This document shows positions 39,595 through 50,397 of a stretch of DNA of 64,000 nucleotides, piece after piece; positions within the stretch are counted from its first letter, which is position 1; every line of letters begins with the position of its first letter. The stretch comes from Hydrococcus rivularis NIES-593 (GTDB lineage Bacteria; Cyanobacteriota; Cyanobacteriia; Cyanobacteriales; Microcystaceae). The notes under the pieces were generated by a model. It had not been told where the DNA came from, did no database searches, and saw only the letters and a program-made list of their open reading frames with translations. The translations under genes and the position numbers were made by a program. The stretch is taken from assembly GCF_001904635.1 (NCBI RefSeq), contig NZ_MRCB01000007.1, positions 1 to 64,000 of the forward strand, in the 5' to 3' direction.

Positions 39595-40080
39595 GTTTTC
39601 GTAAATTCGTAACTTTAAAAACTTTATTGATTCTACGACACAGCGTAACTCTTGTTGGTAAACAAGAGGTTAAGAAAATTGATTTGGATGTTAAGATTTT
39701 TTGGGGATTTGTTTAAATAGCTCAAATTAAACTTGTACTTTTGTCGTTAGCTTGAAGAACAATTAATCGTGTATGTGTATTGGTAAAGCGTAGTCTCTAA
39801 AGAAAAAGTTGGAATAGGCTATCAAAACTAGATTTTCTATTTGGAATCTTGTTGTCAACTTTTGATTTTTTAAAAATTAGAAAAGTTTTTGAAGCGGAGT
39901 TAACATTTAACTTTGCTATCGATAGAGTTCTCATATATCAATCTAAGTTTTAGACAATCTCTCCTCAGGAATAACTCAATTTTTAACTTAATCGATAGCT
40001 AGCTAAGAGAAAAGAAAAAAGCCGTCAATTCTTTTTTGAGAGGCAGTTGATGTTTGACAGCGAGTGAAAATTATTTTAGC
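39595..40080. other. Spacer between the two pstS genes
   Basis: AT-rich stretch of 486 bases with the Pho-box candidate near its pstS-proximal end. A GTTAAATGTTAAC palindrome lies near 39909. No protein-coding frame of note. The length and presence of a regulatory motif suggest that copy 1 has its own promoter. Confidence 0.5.
39656..39695 (-). promoter_or_regulatory. Candidate Pho box upstream of pstS
   Basis: On the minus strand CTTAACCT (39667-39674) and GTTTACCA (39656-39663) are 11 bases apart, that is 8-base direct repeats with a 3-base spacer, and a third similar word CTTAACAT is at 39688-39695. This is the spacing of cyanobacterial PhoB (SphR) sites. One box is degenerate, so support is moderate. 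Confidence 0.45.
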
Positions 40081-41100
40081 TTACTCTAATCGTTTCTCTC
40101 TCTTGAGCAGTTCCTGAAGCGTCAACTTTTCAGAATGTCCGGCAAAAGCAGTCCCGACTTTACGACTCTGGAAATGGTCGAGAGCAAGAGTATATGCTTC
40201 ATCGGATAAAGGTACATAACCTACTACCTTAGCCAGATTTTCGGCATTGACGAGATAGAATTGAACGAAGTCCTGCAATCCTGGCTTCTCTTCTAGCAAC
40301 TTAGCATTCACATAGATGAACAGCGGGCGAGCAAGAGATTTATACTGACCTTCAAGTACTGTCTCGCTTGAAGGCAATACAGGACCTCTGCCTTCGTCAA
40401 TGGCTACTGCCTTGAGTAGGGTTTGGCTTTCCTCATAATAAGCATAGCCAAAGTAGCCCAGACCATTGGGATCGTTCCTGACTCGTCGCATTAATTCGTA
40501 GTCATCCTCGCTGGCGATATAATCATTCCGACTGGCTCCTACTTTACCGACGACTATTTCGGTAAAGTAATCAAACGTCCCAGAATCTCTACCTGCACCA
40601 TATAGATTGAGAGGCTTGTCGGGCCACTCAGGACGAATCTGGTTCCAACGGGTAATTTTTCCCTGTGCTGCTGGTTCCCATATTTTTTTCAGTTCTTCTA
40701 GAGTAAGGCTTTGTGCCCAAGTATTGGAAGGATGTATGACTATTGTTAGGGCATCATAGGCAACTGGCAATTCAATGTACTTTACTTGATTGGCTTTACA
40801 AGCTTCTATCTCCTTATTTACAATCGGACGAGACGCATTGTTTATATCTGTTTCACCTGCACAAAATTTTCTAAACCCACCTCCCGTACCAGAGAAAGCA
40901 ACTGTAATCTCAGGAGCATCGCTGCGCTCAAATTGATACTCTTTGACGACTTCATCTGTCAAGGGGAAAACGGTACTGGAACCATCAATAACGATGGGCT
41001 GTTGCTGGATTTGAGAGGTTGATGTTGGCGGTACGCTACAGCCTGTCACCAGAGTAGAAAAACTCAGAGCGATCGCCCACCCACAAACTTTTATATTCAT
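40081..41100 (-). CDS. pstS: Phosphate-binding lipoprotein PstS (copy 2)
   Basis: 339 aa with lipobox LVTGCSVPP after a short signal. Core motifs [40 protein letters not shown] and [19 protein letters not shown] match copy 1, so the phosphate loops are preserved. The N-terminal linker is shorter. Two binding proteins with different affinity or expression serving a single permease are known in cyanobacteria (for example Synechocystis has more than one PstS); which one is high-affinity cannot be told. Same orientation as the pst operon. Confidence 0.94.
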   Translation of the reverse strand: MNIKVCGWAIALSFSTLVTGCSVPPTSTSQIQQQPIVIDGSSTVFPLTDEVVKEYQFERSDAPEITVAFSGTGGGFRKFCAGETDINNASRPIVNKEIEACKANQVKYIELPVAYDALTIVIHPSNTWAQSLTLEELKKIWEPAAQGKITRWNQIRPEWPDKPLNLYGAGRDSGTFDYFTEIVVGKVGASRNDYIASEDDYELMRRVRNDPNGLGYFGYAYYEESQTLLKAVAIDEGRGPVLPSSETVLEGQYKSLARPLFIYVNAKLLEEKPGLQDFVQFYLVNAENLAKVVGYVPLSDEAYTLALDHFQSRKVGTAFAGHSEKLTLQELLKREKRLE

Positions 41101-41446
41101 TGTTTTATCTCCTTATTCCCATCAAGGAGTGTTTTCTAGAATATATTTCAAATAAATTTGATACATTAGGTCAAGTAAAAGCTTATGGTTTGATAAAAAT
41201 CTTAATATTTTTGTGCCGCGATCGCTCCTGCTCAAGATGTTTTTGTAATTTTAATATCAAAAATTTTTATTAATTTAATCTTAACCCGACTCTTAAAGGA
41301 CATCTGAAAAGCGAATTGGTATGAGATGTTTCGCTTCGCTATCGCTATGCTCAACATGACGAGACGGCGGAGTACCTTGCACATTCTCTACTTTTGGAAC
41401 GATCTCTCAGAAAGCGCTACATAGTTTTGCGCCATTTTCTCCTTCC
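41101..41446. other. Intergenic stretch upstream of pstS copy 2, no gene
   Basis: 346 AT-rich bases; on the minus strand near 41170-41190 the words CTTTTACT and CTTGACCT are adjacent and might be degenerate Pho boxes, but the spacing is not regular. No coding sequence is seen. Confidence 0.4.
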
Positions 41447-42634
41447 TCACTCCCCACTCTTCCATCTCTTATCATCTTCTGCAAGTATTGATGTAATTGA
41501 TATTACTAACTGCTGAATCTGGTTGGGTTCGTGAGTCGCCATAACTGAGAAGCGAATGCGGCTGGTGGGAACTGTTGGAGGGCGAATGGCTGGGGCAAAA
41601 ATTCCTCTTTCTTTGAGTTGTTTGGCTAGCGTTAATGCTTCAGCAGGCGTAGCCAAACCAAGACAAATAATCGGCGATTCGGAAGGCAATAAATTTAGTC
41701 CAGCTAGTTGCTGTTTGAGTAAATTAACATTGCGCCATAATTGTTGACGGCGATCGCGATCGGTTTGCACAATTTCAATAGCTGCCAATGCTGCTGCTGT
41801 ATCGGCGGGAGAAAGCCCTGTAGTATAGATCCAACTGGGGGCGCGATTGCGTAAAAAATCAATGAGAGTTGCCGAACCTGCAACATATCCTCCCAAACTT
41901 CCCAAGGCTTTACTCAGCGTCCCTACTTGAATGAGTTCTTTCCCCGTGCAACCGAAGTGTTCTACACATCCCGCACCCGTTTTTCCCATAACTCCGGTGG
42001 CATGAGCTTCATCAACTAATACCATGCAGTCAAAGGCTTCTGCTAGAGATAATAATTGGGGCAGGGGACACAAATCGCCGTCCATACTAAAGATGCTATC
42101 ACTCACAATTAAACAGCGACGATATTGTTGGCGATATTGCTGTAATTTTGTTTCTAAATCTGCCAGATTACAGTGAGAATAATCGATAACTTTTGCGCCG
42201 CTTAGTTTGGCTCCATTTTTTAAGCTAGAGTGATTGTATTGGTCAGAAAAAATCACGTCGCGCCGTCCAACTAAGGCGGAAATTGTTCCTATATTTGCAA
42301 GATAGCCAGAACTAAAAACTAACGCATCTTCTGTTTGTTTTAAAGACGCGATCGCGCTTTCTAATTTCTCGTGCAATTCTCGATGTCCGCTCAATAATCG
42401 AGAACCCGTACTACCCGTTCCCAATTCTTTTGTTGCTTCTATTGCTGCTTGAATTAAGCGATCGTCTCCTGCTAGCCCTAAATAGTCATTGCTAGCAAAA
42501 TTAATAAGCGATTGTCCTTCTAAATTTACAATCGCTCCCGGACGACCGTAAATTGTTTTTACCGAACGATACCAATCAGCGCAATGAATTGTTTCCAGAG
42601 ATTCTTCAATCCAAGCATAAGGATTCGAGGACAT
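41447..42634 (-). CDS. bioF: 8-amino-7-oxononanoate synthase (BioF-type)
   Basis: 395-aa PLP enzyme of the alpha-oxoamine synthase family. It joins pimeloyl-ACP/CoA with alanine in biotin synthesis. Motifs: [55 protein letters not shown], and the PLP lysine in [15 protein letters not shown]. Length normal. KBL or serine palmitoyltransferase are relatives, but this pattern fits BioF. No other bio gene is nearby, as is usual in cyanobacteria. Confidence 0.9.
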   Translation of the reverse strand: MSSNPYAWIEESLETIHCADWYRSVKTIYGRPGAIVNLEGQSLINFASNDYLGLAGDDRLIQAAIEATKELGTGSTGSRLLSGHRELHEKLESAIASLKQTEDALVFSSGYLANIGTISALVGRRDVIFSDQYNHSSLKNGAKLSGAKVIDYSHCNLADLETKLQQYRQQYRRCLIVSDSIFSMDGDLCPLPQLLSLAEAFDCMVLVDEAHATGVMGKTGAGCVEHFGCTGKELIQVGTLSKALGSLGGYVAGSATLIDFLRNRAPSWIYTTGLSPADTAAALAAIEIVQTDRDRRQQLWRNVNLLKQQLAGLNLLPSESPIICLGLATPAEALTLAKQLKERGIFAPAIRPPTVPTSRIRFSVMATHEPNQIQQLVISITSILAEDDKRWKSGE

Positions 42635-42798
42635 ATTTTGTCATATCAATAATCAAAGTATAAATCTTTTTTCTTAAATTTTATTCTATATTTTAAAGAT
42701 TTAATTCGCTTTGGATTGCGAGCCAAATTGCTTGAGAATAGATGGCATTTTGCTTCTTAGCGCAAATCTATTATTTTATGGTTTTGCAAGGCTATAAA

Positions 42799-43893
42799 TT
42801 AAATTAACAACGTTGCATGATTATCGATTAAATCGTTAATTCCATTGCCATTGATAGCACTAAATTGTTGAAAATAACGACAAACTAATGGCGGAAAATC
42901 AACAAAATCAAAAACCGCATCGCCCGCCGCAATATCTGCCCAGAAATAGCGCAACTGAGGAACTAATTTTTCTGCTTCTTCCATTGATAAATTCAAAGGA
43001 TGTCCGGTTAATAACCTTATCATAAAAGGATAAGAGCGATCGCCCATCCATTTTCGGGAAACTTTTGCTAAATCTTCCCATCCTGGTAGGGATTTTAGAC
43101 GATGAGATTCTATTTTTAACTCCCAATTTCCTCCTCTTTTGGCTTGCATTTCCAAGATACGATAGGGGTGAGGATAGCTGACCAAAGATCCAGTCGTAAT
43201 CTCATAAATTCCCTTTTCATAAGCCACATCTTGAACGTGTAAATGCCCGCTAAAAATTAGCTTAATGCCCGCTTCTCGAAGCATTTCTAGCAAAATAGGA
43301 GCGTTTTCAAGCATATAGCGCTTGCCGAGTTCGTGGTGAGATTGCCCTGGTAGATGCTCGATTACGTTGTGATGAATCATTACCAATACCAACTTATCTC
43401 GAACATCTGTAAGCAATTTTTCCAGCCATGCTAATTGTGCCTCATCTAAACATCCTAATTGCTTACCATGAGAATCGAATTGATTAGAATTAAGGGCAAT
43501 TAATTGAACCCCTGGTAAAAGTTCACAAGTATAGTAATGTTGTTGAGAATTCTGATAGCCAAACTGACGGTAATAGAGGGGAAAATCTTGAAATCCAATT
43601 GACTGTTCTGTTGGCAATAAAGTTGGGATGTCGTGATTACCAGGAACGACATAAACGGGAAAAGGCAAAGTTTCTAGGCGTTGTTGTAGCCATTGATGAT
43701 TTTCTGGTTCTCCATCTTGAGTTAAATCTCCTGGTAGTAAGAGAAAATCGAGATTTATTTGTTCTAGATGCTCTAATACAACCTCTAAAGCAGGAATACT
43801 GACTTCTACTAGATGAAACCGGTTGGAACGATTCCAGATAGTTGGGGGCACAGCGATATGGGGATCGCTGATAATTGCAAAACGAAAGTTCAT
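42799..43893 (-). CDS. Calcineurin-like metallophosphoesterase
   Basis: 364 aa. The two-metal site is complete: IISDPHIAVPP (DxH), LLLPGDLTQDGEP (GDxxxxG), VVPGNHDIPT (GNHD), VMIHHNVIEH and FSGHLHVQDVAY (GHxH). Class III cAMP phosphodiesterase (CpdA) is the nearest well-known relative, but the C-terminal 110 residues extend beyond CpdA, so the substrate is left open. No signal peptide, therefore cytoplasmic. Transcribed alone. Confidence 0.88.
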   Translation of the reverse strand: MNFRFAIISDPHIAVPPTIWNRSNRFHLVEVSIPALEVVLEHLEQINLDFLLLPGDLTQDGEPENHQWLQQRLETLPFPVYVVPGNHDIPTLLPTEQSIGFQDFPLYYRQFGYQNSQQHYYTCELLPGVQLIALNSNQFDSHGKQLGCLDEAQLAWLEKLLTDVRDKLVLVMIHHNVIEHLPGQSHHELGKRYMLENAPILLEMLREAGIKLIFSGHLHVQDVAYEKGIYEITTGSLVSYPHPYRILEMQAKRGGNWELKIESHRLKSLPGWEDLAKVSRKWMGDRSYPFMIRLLTGHPLNLSMEEAEKLVPQLRYFWADIAAGDAVFDFVDFPPLVCRYFQQFSAINGNGINDLIDNHATLLI

Positions 43894-44108
43894 CGCGAAT
43901 ATAAAAACACAAGCTTGTTTAAGAACTTTTAACTATTTGCCAGTATATTAGCGTAGCGTATCGGAGGCAAATTCTATTAAGATTGTTTTATTGTTAATTA
44001 AGCTCGGTCATAAATTGTAGTGAACTTGCAATACCCGCACTATAAATATTTTATTCTAAAGTTCGAAGTATATTCATTGCTATAGCAAGTCTATTTGATT
44101 GATGAAAA

Positions 44109-44158
44109 GTAGTGCGTTCGCGTGGCGTGTGCGTAAGCGCATACGTCTCGCTCGCGAC
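44109..44158. repeat. Repeat family E, copy 1
   Basis: GTAGTGCGTTCGCGTGGCGT followed by GTGCGTAAGCGCATACG and CTCGCTCGCGACC. A related sequence occurs at 59200-59266, inserted in a family D element. Rich in short palindromes, no coding capacity. Confidence 0.6.
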
Positions 44159-44273
44159 CAAGATGGTCTCACTACAAAATGATTTTACGATTTATTGAGA
44201 AACGCTATATTTCAGAAATTATCATAGCCACAATATCAAATCTGGTTGAAAGCTCGTAATCTTGGTAAGGGCG

Positions 44274-44331
44274 GATTTTAATGAAAGTTTCGATTGTGGC
44301 TTAGAAATGTCGGCTAAACCCGCCCTTACAG
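44274..44331. repeat. GTAAGGGCGG inverted-repeat element
   Basis: Ends GTAAGGGCGGATTTTA and GGCTAAACCCGCCCTTAC form an imperfect inverted repeat around about 25 bases. It is the simple form of the outer element at 30068-30194. Confidence 0.65.
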
Positions 44332-44493
44332 GCTTTATAGTTATTCAGTCGGATTCGATCTAAATTTCTTACAAAAACATTTTATTAGCCAAGAAATAAA
44401 TTTCTTGGCTAATATCAAAAGTCTACTTAAATGGACTTTTTTGATTAGCTTGGGAATTGATTTCTAAGTGGGAGTTTAGCTAGAATTTACTTA

Positions 44494-44607
44494 TACCAAT
44501 TTTCGGGTTTTCGCGATCGACATTCTTCTCCCTTCTCCCAAATAGGGAGAGGGGTTGGGGGGTGAGGGCGATCGGCTATCTCTGTTATTAATGAATGAAA
44601 AATGGTA
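44494..44607. repeat. Dispersed repeat family A, copy 3
   Basis: Same orientation as the copy at 13021: starts TACCAATTTTCGGGTTTTCG and ends AATGAATGAAAAATGGTA with the central CTCTCCC...GGGAGAGG hairpin. It ends only 12 bases downstream of the WD40 gene's stop codon and may serve as part of its 3' untranslated region. Confidence 0.78.
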
Positions 44608-44619
44608 TTAGCTCGATCG

Positions 44620-47046
44620 CTAAAAGGTTCGCCAAATTTTGAGAGTTTTGTCTTCGCTGCCGCTGACTAGAGTTTGTCCGTCTGGACTGATGGCGAGGAC
44701 GCTAACGGATTCTTGATGTCCTTTGAGTGTTTGCAGCAATTTTCCCGTACTCAGATCCCAGACTTTGATAGTTTTATCATGGCAAGCAGCGATCGCATAT
44801 TGGCTATCGGGAGTGATCGCGATCGCGCGAATTGCCCCCGAATGTCCTTTAAAGGTATGCAGGAGTTTACCCGTCCCTATCTCCCAAAGTTTAATAGTCG
44901 CGTCGTCGCTACCGCTGAGGAGCATCTGTCCGTCAGAACTTATGGCAAGGGCTTTTACACTACCATCGTGTCCGTTAAGCGTGTGTAGTAACTCTCCGGC
45001 AAATAAATTCCAAATTCTAATCGTTTTGTCTTTACTACCGCTGATCAGCGTTCGACCATCTGGGCTAATTGCCAGAGAATACACCCACTCTTTATGTCCA
45101 AAAAGCGTAAGAAATGGCTCTCCCGTCTGTAAATCCCAGAGTTTGATTTTATGGCTGCCACTGGCGATGAATTGCTTGTTTTCACTCTGCCAAACACCGA
45201 TCGCCAGAGAATGAATGGCTTGCTTGTGACCAAATAGAGTGCGATGGAGTTTTCCCGTTGGCAAGTTCCAAATTTTGATCTGACTTCTCTGGGCAGTCTT
45301 ATCGCTACTCGCTAGCGTCTGTCCGTCGGGACTAAAGGCGACTGTTAAAACTTTCCCCGCATGTCCGCCGAGTTTGTGACTCGAAGATAGTCGATCGCTT
45401 CCCTTATCCAAGTACCATAACTCCAGCGTGCTACTATTAACCTCGCTAACTAATTTTGGCTCGTCAGAACCAATGGCTAGCGAGGATACTTTCCCAGAAA
45501 TTCCTTTCACCGTATGGCACAGAGCAAACTTAATCCGCTTGCTTGCCTGAGTTATCTGTTTGTAGGGAACAATTGCATTTAGGAGGTTTTCTACCTGAGT
45601 TGCGCCCGACTCATCTCCCAGGATCGACAAACAGGCTTTAAGGCTTTCGAGGTAGTCTCTGTCTTGGCTAGTTAAGGTAGTTGGGATAGTTTCTGGGGTG
45701 GATAATCGAGGTAAATGGTGCTGTTGCAGCCACAACTGTAGCGAGTAATCTACTTGTTCTCTAAACAAAGATTTATCGGGGAAAGAAGCAAGACTGAGCG
45801 CAAGTTTCAAAGCTAATTCGGGAATGTCTTTAGGTCGTTCGTTTGCTAAGGCTTTAAAAATCTCTCGATAGATTAAAACTGTCGTGCGGACGATTTCGTC
45901 AATGGATGATCGATCTGCGATCGCCCCACTCAATTGAGGCAGCCATTCAGGTAAATTTGGGGGAGTATTGTAGTGGATAAGATAGTGAATGTCTGCTACC
46001 CAGCCCGCTATTAAACAATGACAGATACTCAAAAATTGACATAATGCTTCAACATCTTTGCGATCGATTTGATAGGAAAAGTTTAGCTCTCTCAAATCGA
46101 TACCAGCCGCTTGTAAAGCTTCTGCTTCTTCTAAAAGAGCGAGATTGACAGTGTTGTTTCCTCCCAGGCGCTTAACTTCTTCTCTGGTTTTTCCTATAGC
46201 GAGAAGTTTCTGGCGCGTTTCTTTCCATCGCAAAGCTCTCGCTTTTGCCGACTCTTGTAGAAACGTTTTGTAAGGCAGTTTAAAAATAGTTGCATAGCAA
46301 TATTTTTCTTGCTCAAATCCCCAATACGCTATGCGAAAATTAAGAAATTCTCCCTCAAGTTCTGACTCGATAATTAAAGTCGGTTCTGACTTTAGCACTC
46401 CAAAGATTGCCTTAATATTTGCTTCTCCATAAACGCCGCGATCGCTCCACGCTCCTCCTAAAAATTCTGTCGGTCTAACCTGAGAGTGTAGCGAATAGTT
46501 TTGGCTGAGAAATTCTCGCAGTTCCTGAGCTAAGATGGATTCGATTTCTTGCGTGCCTAGACTGGTTTCTTGGCTTTCTAAGCTTATTTTAGGAGGTGCG
46601 AGAATCACTCGTAATGGAGTAGGACTGCGATCGCCAATAGATTCTAAAAGTTGGGAGGGAAATAATCGTAGGGGCCAATGTTCTAATGTTTTTTGCAGTT
46701 CGGGAAATTTTAGCGTCGTTTCTAGGACGCGATCGGCAATTTTTGAAAATACTTCATTATTTCGATCGAGCGATTGCTGTTGTAGAATTTTATCTCTGTT
46801 ACAAGAGGATTGCCCATCTAAATTTATTAACTCAATACTTGAAGTAAAATCTACAATAGCCTCTCGAAGATAACTCGCTTGCTTTTCTCTAATTCCCAGT
46901 GAGTTTAATACCAGTTCGGTGCGCTCTTTTTGTCTGTTTGTTAGTTCTTCTTGTAGGCTACTTAGTAGCGTATTCGTCCCCGTATAAACTAAAGTTGAAA
47001 AGATAGGCTTAGCAACTTGAATGAATAAGTTAAACCATTTCTCCAT
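44620..47046 (-). CDS. WD40-repeat protein with an uncharacterised N-terminal region
   Basis: 808 aa. The C-terminal 290 residues form a beta-propeller with six clear WD repeats, each with GH and a WD-like pair (LGGHAGKVLTVAFSPDGQTL; LFGHKQAIHSLAI; LFGHKEWVYSLAISPDGRTL; LNGHDGSVKALAISSDGQML; FKGHSGAIRAIAITPDSQYA; LKGHQESVSVLAISPDGQTL) and a degenerate one before them (GKVSSLAIGSD ... LELWYL), consistent with seven blades. The first 510 residues are helical and mixed, with no P-loop, kinase or protease motif visible; an amphipathic start (KWFNLFIQVAKPIFSTLVYT) might touch membranes. It is likely a scaffold. I do not recognise the N-terminal domain. Confidence 0.85.
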   Translation of the reverse strand: MEKWFNLFIQVAKPIFSTLVYTGTNTLLSSLQEELTNRQKERTELVLNSLGIREKQASYLREAIVDFTSSIELINLDGQSSCNRDKILQQQSLDRNNEVFSKIADRVLETTLKFPELQKTLEHWPLRLFPSQLLESIGDRSPTPLRVILAPPKISLESQETSLGTQEIESILAQELREFLSQNYSLHSQVRPTEFLGGAWSDRGVYGEANIKAIFGVLKSEPTLIIESELEGEFLNFRIAYWGFEQEKYCYATIFKLPYKTFLQESAKARALRWKETRQKLLAIGKTREEVKRLGGNNTVNLALLEEAEALQAAGIDLRELNFSYQIDRKDVEALCQFLSICHCLIAGWVADIHYLIHYNTPPNLPEWLPQLSGAIADRSSIDEIVRTTVLIYREIFKALANERPKDIPELALKLALSLASFPDKSLFREQVDYSLQLWLQQHHLPRLSTPETIPTTLTSQDRDYLESLKACLSILGDESGATQVENLLNAIVPYKQITQASKRIKFALCHTVKGISGKVSSLAIGSDEPKLVSEVNSSTLELWYLDKGSDRLSSSHKLGGHAGKVLTVAFSPDGQTLASSDKTAQRSQIKIWNLPTGKLHRTLFGHKQAIHSLAIGVWQSENKQFIASGSHKIKLWDLQTGEPFLTLFGHKEWVYSLAISPDGRTLISGSKDKTIRIWNLFAGELLHTLNGHDGSVKALAISSDGQMLLSGSDDATIKLWEIGTGKLLHTFKGHSGAIRAIAITPDSQYAIAACHDKTIKVWDLSTGKLLQTLKGHQESVSVLAISPDGQTLVSGSEDKTLKIWRTF

Positions 47047-47285
47047 AAATTTTTTCTTGAGCCAAGAAGGAGTTAATCTCTTAAGAAGTTATCCTTGCAT
47101 TAGAATCTAGGTTCATCTCAACACTATATATACTTTAGAATTCTACCTATCTGCGATCGTAGCTTCTAAAACTTGCTTTAGACAAGAGAGATAGTTGCTA
47201 AATATTAAACCGCAGCAGGCTGGTTCCCAAGGTTATGGGAAATTAAAATTTTGGTTAGCATTTGGATAAGAAATTCGCGTCAGTT

Positions 47286-48677
47286 TTAAAACTCCGCATT
47301 TAAAGGAGTGCGAGGGAAAGGAATGACATCGCGAATATTGCCCATTCCTGTCATAAACTGTACCACTCTTTCAAATCCCAATCCGAATCCGGCGTGAGGA
47401 ACGGTTCCAAAGCGACGCAAGTCTAGATACCACCACAAATCTTTTTCCAGCATTCCTAGTTCTTTAATGCGTTTTTCTAAAACATCTAGTCGTTCTTCCC
47501 GTTGAGAACCGCCGATAATTTCTCCAACTTTTGGCACTAAAACATCCATGGCGGCAACGGTTTTGCCATCATCGTTCAAGCGCATGTAAAAGGCTTTAAT
47601 TGAGGCGGGATAATCTGTCACGATGACGGGTTTTTTAAACAGTTCTTCTGCCAAATAGCGTTCGTGTTCTGACTGTAAATCGACTCCCCACTCAACGGGA
47701 TATTCAAACTGACGATCGCTCTTCTCTAATAACTTAACCGCTTCGGTGTAAGTTATACATGCGAACTCATTGTTGATAATATTATCTGCCGTTGCCAGCA
47801 CGGTGTTATCGATGCGCTGGTTGAAGAATTCCATATCTTCGGGGCAGTTGTCGAGGACGGATTTGAAGATATATTTTAAGAAAGCTTCTGCTAACTCGCG
47901 ATCGCCTTTTAAGTCACAGAATGCCATTTCCGGTTCTACCATCCAAAACTCTGCCAAATGACGGGAGGTATTAGAATTCTCGGCGCGGAAAGTCGGTCCA
48001 AAAGTGTAAACTTTCTGGAATGCCATTGCCATGACTTCTGCTTCTAACTGTCCGCTGACAGTTAAATAGGCACGCCGTCCAAAAAAATCTTGAGCGAAAT
48101 CAATTTCTTGTTTTTCCGTGCGAGGAAGGTCGTTTAAATTTAAGCTAGTGACGGTAAATAACTCTCCCGCACCTTCGCAGTCGCTTGCCGTAATAATGGG
48201 CGTATGAACCCACAAAAATCCCCTTTCCTGAAAGAATTGATGAATGGCTTTAGCACAAGCGTTGCGGACTCGCATGACGGCACCCATGGTATTGGTGCGC
48301 GATCGCAAATGTCCGATAGTACGCAAAAATTCAAAGGAGTGGCGTTTCTTTTGCAGGGGATAGGTTTCGGGTTCTGACTCTCCGTAAATTTTTATAGAAG
48401 ACGCTTCCAGTTCGATTCGCTGCCCTTTTCCTGGCGAAGGGACGAGTATCCCAGAGACTTCGACGGATGCGCCTGTATTCAACTTTTTGAGCGATTCTTC
48501 GTAATCGGGGACATCGGGATTGAGAATGACCTGTAAATTTGCCATTGAGGAACCATCGTTGACCTCGATAAAAGCAAACCCTTTCAATTCCCGCTTGGTA
48601 CGCACCCAACCCTGAATCGTCACTGATTCGTCTGGTTGACTATTTTTCAATACTTCCCCAATCCGTCGAGTCATCAT
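47286..48677 (-). CDS. asnS: Asparaginyl-tRNA synthetase
   Basis: 463-aa class IIb enzyme charging tRNA-Asn directly with asparagine. An OB-fold (about residues 14-105, [20 protein letters not shown]) precedes the catalytic core with motif 2 [20 protein letters not shown] and motif 3 [13 protein letters not shown]. AsnRS rather than AspRS is shown by [19 protein letters not shown] content and codon use equal the neighbours. Start at ATG 48677 or the next codon (ATGATG). Transcribed alone, divergent from hli. Confidence 0.96.
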   Translation of the reverse strand: MMTRRIGEVLKNSQPDESVTIQGWVRTKRELKGFAFIEVNDGSSMANLQVILNPDVPDYEESLKKLNTGASVEVSGILVPSPGKGQRIELEASSIKIYGESEPETYPLQKKRHSFEFLRTIGHLRSRTNTMGAVMRVRNACAKAIHQFFQERGFLWVHTPIITASDCEGAGELFTVTSLNLNDLPRTEKQEIDFAQDFFGRRAYLTVSGQLEAEVMAMAFQKVYTFGPTFRAENSNTSRHLAEFWMVEPEMAFCDLKGDRELAEAFLKYIFKSVLDNCPEDMEFFNQRIDNTVLATADNIINNEFACITYTEAVKLLEKSDRQFEYPVEWGVDLQSEHERYLAEELFKKPVIVTDYPASIKAFYMRLNDDGKTVAAMDVLVPKVGEIIGGSQREERLDVLEKRIKELGMLEKDLWWYLDLRRFGTVPHAGFGLGFERVVQFMTGMGNIRDVIPFPRTPLNAEF

Positions 48678-48922
48678 GTTTTTTTGCGATCGCTAATGAG
48701 TCACTAAACTAAGCGGCTACTTCTCATCCGCACTTTTTTTAGTTTAATCGCTATCTTGCCTGAGTTTGGAACCCATTAGAAACAAACTCGATGAGAGTCT
48801 TTCGCTAATCAATATTATAAGTAAAATTTATAGTAATTGGTTCTCAGATTGTTGCAGCTTTCCGAAATTTTAGTTACATTTATTAACATAATGCTTTACA
48901 AAACGTAACTCAAAGGGGAATT

Positions 48923-49075
48923 ATGGAGAACGAAAACCGCAACGAGTTCAAATTCGGCTTCACTCCCGGCGCTGAAAATTGGAACGGTCGCCTAGCCATG
49001 ATCGGTTTTGTAGCTGCTCTAATTATCGAGTTAGTTTCCGGTCAAGGCGTGTTGCACTTCTGGGGTTTGATGTAG
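48923..49075 (+). CDS. High-light-inducible protein (one-helix Hlip)
   Basis: 50 aa. A single membrane helix with the chlorophyll-binding motif [20 protein letters not shown] (ExxNxRxAM), the hallmark of the light-harvesting-like family; the end is [11 protein letters not shown]. Hlips bind chlorophyll and carotenoid, protect nascent photosystem II and dissipate energy under strong light or stress. The ATG follows AAAGGGGAATT, and a terminator lies downstream, so it is a monocistronic unit, consistent with light-inducible control. Confidence 0.95.
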   Translation: MENENRNEFKFGFTPGAENWNGRLAMIGFVAALIIELVSGQGVLHFWGLM

Positions 49076-49127
49076 TTTCTAACACAATCGCCCTTCGTCA
49101 ATCTCAATCAACTTAATCTCAAGAAAA

Positions 49128-49165
49128 CAACTGGGTCTCCTCACACAAAGGAAACCCAGTTTTTA
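49128..49165 (+). terminator. Rho-independent terminator of hli
   Basis: AACTGGGT-CTCCT...AAGGAA-ACCCAGTT followed by TTTA. Stem of about 8 bp plus an inner CCT/AGG extension, 52 bases after the hli stop. Confidence 0.85.
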
Positions 49166-49272
49166 TTAGGATAGGGATCGGTCAATTTAATTCGCAATTA
49201 GAGTCCGACAATTGCGAATTGCGAACTGTCAATTGTCAATTGTTTAAGACATATCTTACCCCTACCATCTAT

Positions 49273-50397
49273 TTAGCGGATATATTCTTTAAGAATGCTG
49301 TTGCGATTGGGGTGACGCAGCTTGCGTAACGCTTTGGCCTCAATTTGGCGAATCCGCTCGCGGGTAACATTGAAGATTTGTCCGATTTCTTCGAGCGTCT
49401 TCATCCGTCCGTCATCTAACCCGTAACGCAGTCGCAGCACGTCCCGTTCGCGGGGGCTGAGAGTGTCGAGGACGTTTTCCAAATCTTCGCGCAACAAATT
49501 TTTGGAGACTTCATCTTCAGGGGTTTCGCCGTCTGCTTCGATAAAGTCTCCAAGTCGAGAATCTTCTTCTTTACCAATAGGGGTTTCCAGGGAAATAGGC
49601 AGCTGAGCTGATTTAGCAATAAACCGCAATTTCTCGATAGTAATTTCCATTCTGGTGGCGATTTCTTCTTCGGTTGGCTTGCGGCGCATTTCCTGAGAGA
49701 GAATCTTAGTGGTTTTCTTGATGCGGGAGATGGTTTCGTAGAGGTGAACTGGGAGACGAATAGTGCGGGATTGATCGGCGATCGCGCGCGTAATTGCCTG
49801 CCGAATCCACCAAGTCGCATAGGTAGAGAATTTATAACCTTTCTCGTGATCGAATTTTTCGGCAGCCCTAATCAATCCGAGCGATCCCTCCTGGATTAAA
49901 TCCTGGAAAGATAAACCGCGATTCATATATTTTTTCGCAATAGAAACTACCAGACGCAGGTTAGACTGCACCATTTTGTCTTTTGCTCTTCTGCCCAGAT
50001 AGAGGCGGCGTTGAAACGCGGGCAATTCCATTTCCACAGCCTCTGCCCACTCGCGATCGTTGGGGAAGCGGCCCAATCGCTTTCTGAGTTGCTCGTAAAT
50101 GCGTTCTAATTCCAGCAAATCGGCGATTTTGCGAGCTAATTCTATCTCTTCTTCGGCTCTTAAGAGACGAATACGACCGATTTCTTGTAAATAGACGCGA
50201 ATTGAGTCTTCTGTATAGGGTTTCTTTTTACTTGTCTCGCGACGGCGAGAGCTACCCCTTACTTTCCTGTCTTCAGGTTCAGCAATAGCGTCTTCTAAGT
50301 CCTCCATGTTATCGCCATCGAGGTCTTCTTCTATGAAGGGTTCCCAATCCGTTTGAGGCTCAGTAATAGTTGCAAGTACTTCGTTGGCCTGCGTCAT
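49273..50397 (-). CDS. sigA: RNA polymerase principal sigma factor (group 1, RpoD/SigA)
   Basis: 374 aa. Region 1.2 begins [20 protein letters not shown], region 2 has [20 protein letters not shown] and [20 protein letters not shown], ending [20 protein letters not shown]; region 3 and region 4 ([30 protein letters not shown]) are complete. The acidic 80-residue N-terminus ([20 protein letters not shown]) and basic linker [20 protein letters not shown] are typical of cyanobacterial SigA. It recognises house-keeping promoters. Group 2 sigma factors are similar, but the length and linker fit SigA best. Confidence 0.92.
   Translation of the reverse strand: MTQANEVLATITEPQTDWEPFIEEDLDGDNMEDLEDAIAEPEDRKVRGSSRRRETSKKKPYTEDSIRVYLQEIGRIRLLRAEEEIELARKIADLLELERIYEQLRKRLGRFPNDREWAEAVEMELPAFQRRLYLGRRAKDKMVQSNLRLVVSIAKKYMNRGLSFQDLIQEGSLGLIRAAEKFDHEKGYKFSTYATWWIRQAITRAIADQSRTIRLPVHLYETISRIKKTTKILSQEMRRKPTEEEIATRMEITIEKLRFIAKSAQLPISLETPIGKEEDSRLGDFIEADGETPEDEVSKNLLREDLENVLDTLSPRERDVLRLRYGLDDGRMKTLEEIGQIFNVTRERIRQIEAKALRKLRHPNRNSILKEYIR

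Larger units (their letters stand above)
43894..44619. other. Long intergenic stretch made of dispersed repeats, no gene
   Basis: From left to right: a copy of the GTAGTGCGTTCGCG repeat family E (44109-44158), a family D-like end and a GTAAGGGCGG inverted-repeat element (about 44228-44331), a hairpin AGCCAAGAAATAAATTTCTTGGCT (44387-44410), and family A copy 3 (44494-44607). No protein-coding frame is supported. Confidence 0.65.

Noticed and set aside
44560-45300. Repeated blocks of about 120 bases that resemble a tandem DNA repeat
   Set aside because: They are the WD40 repeats of the coding sequence, not a CRISPR or satellite.
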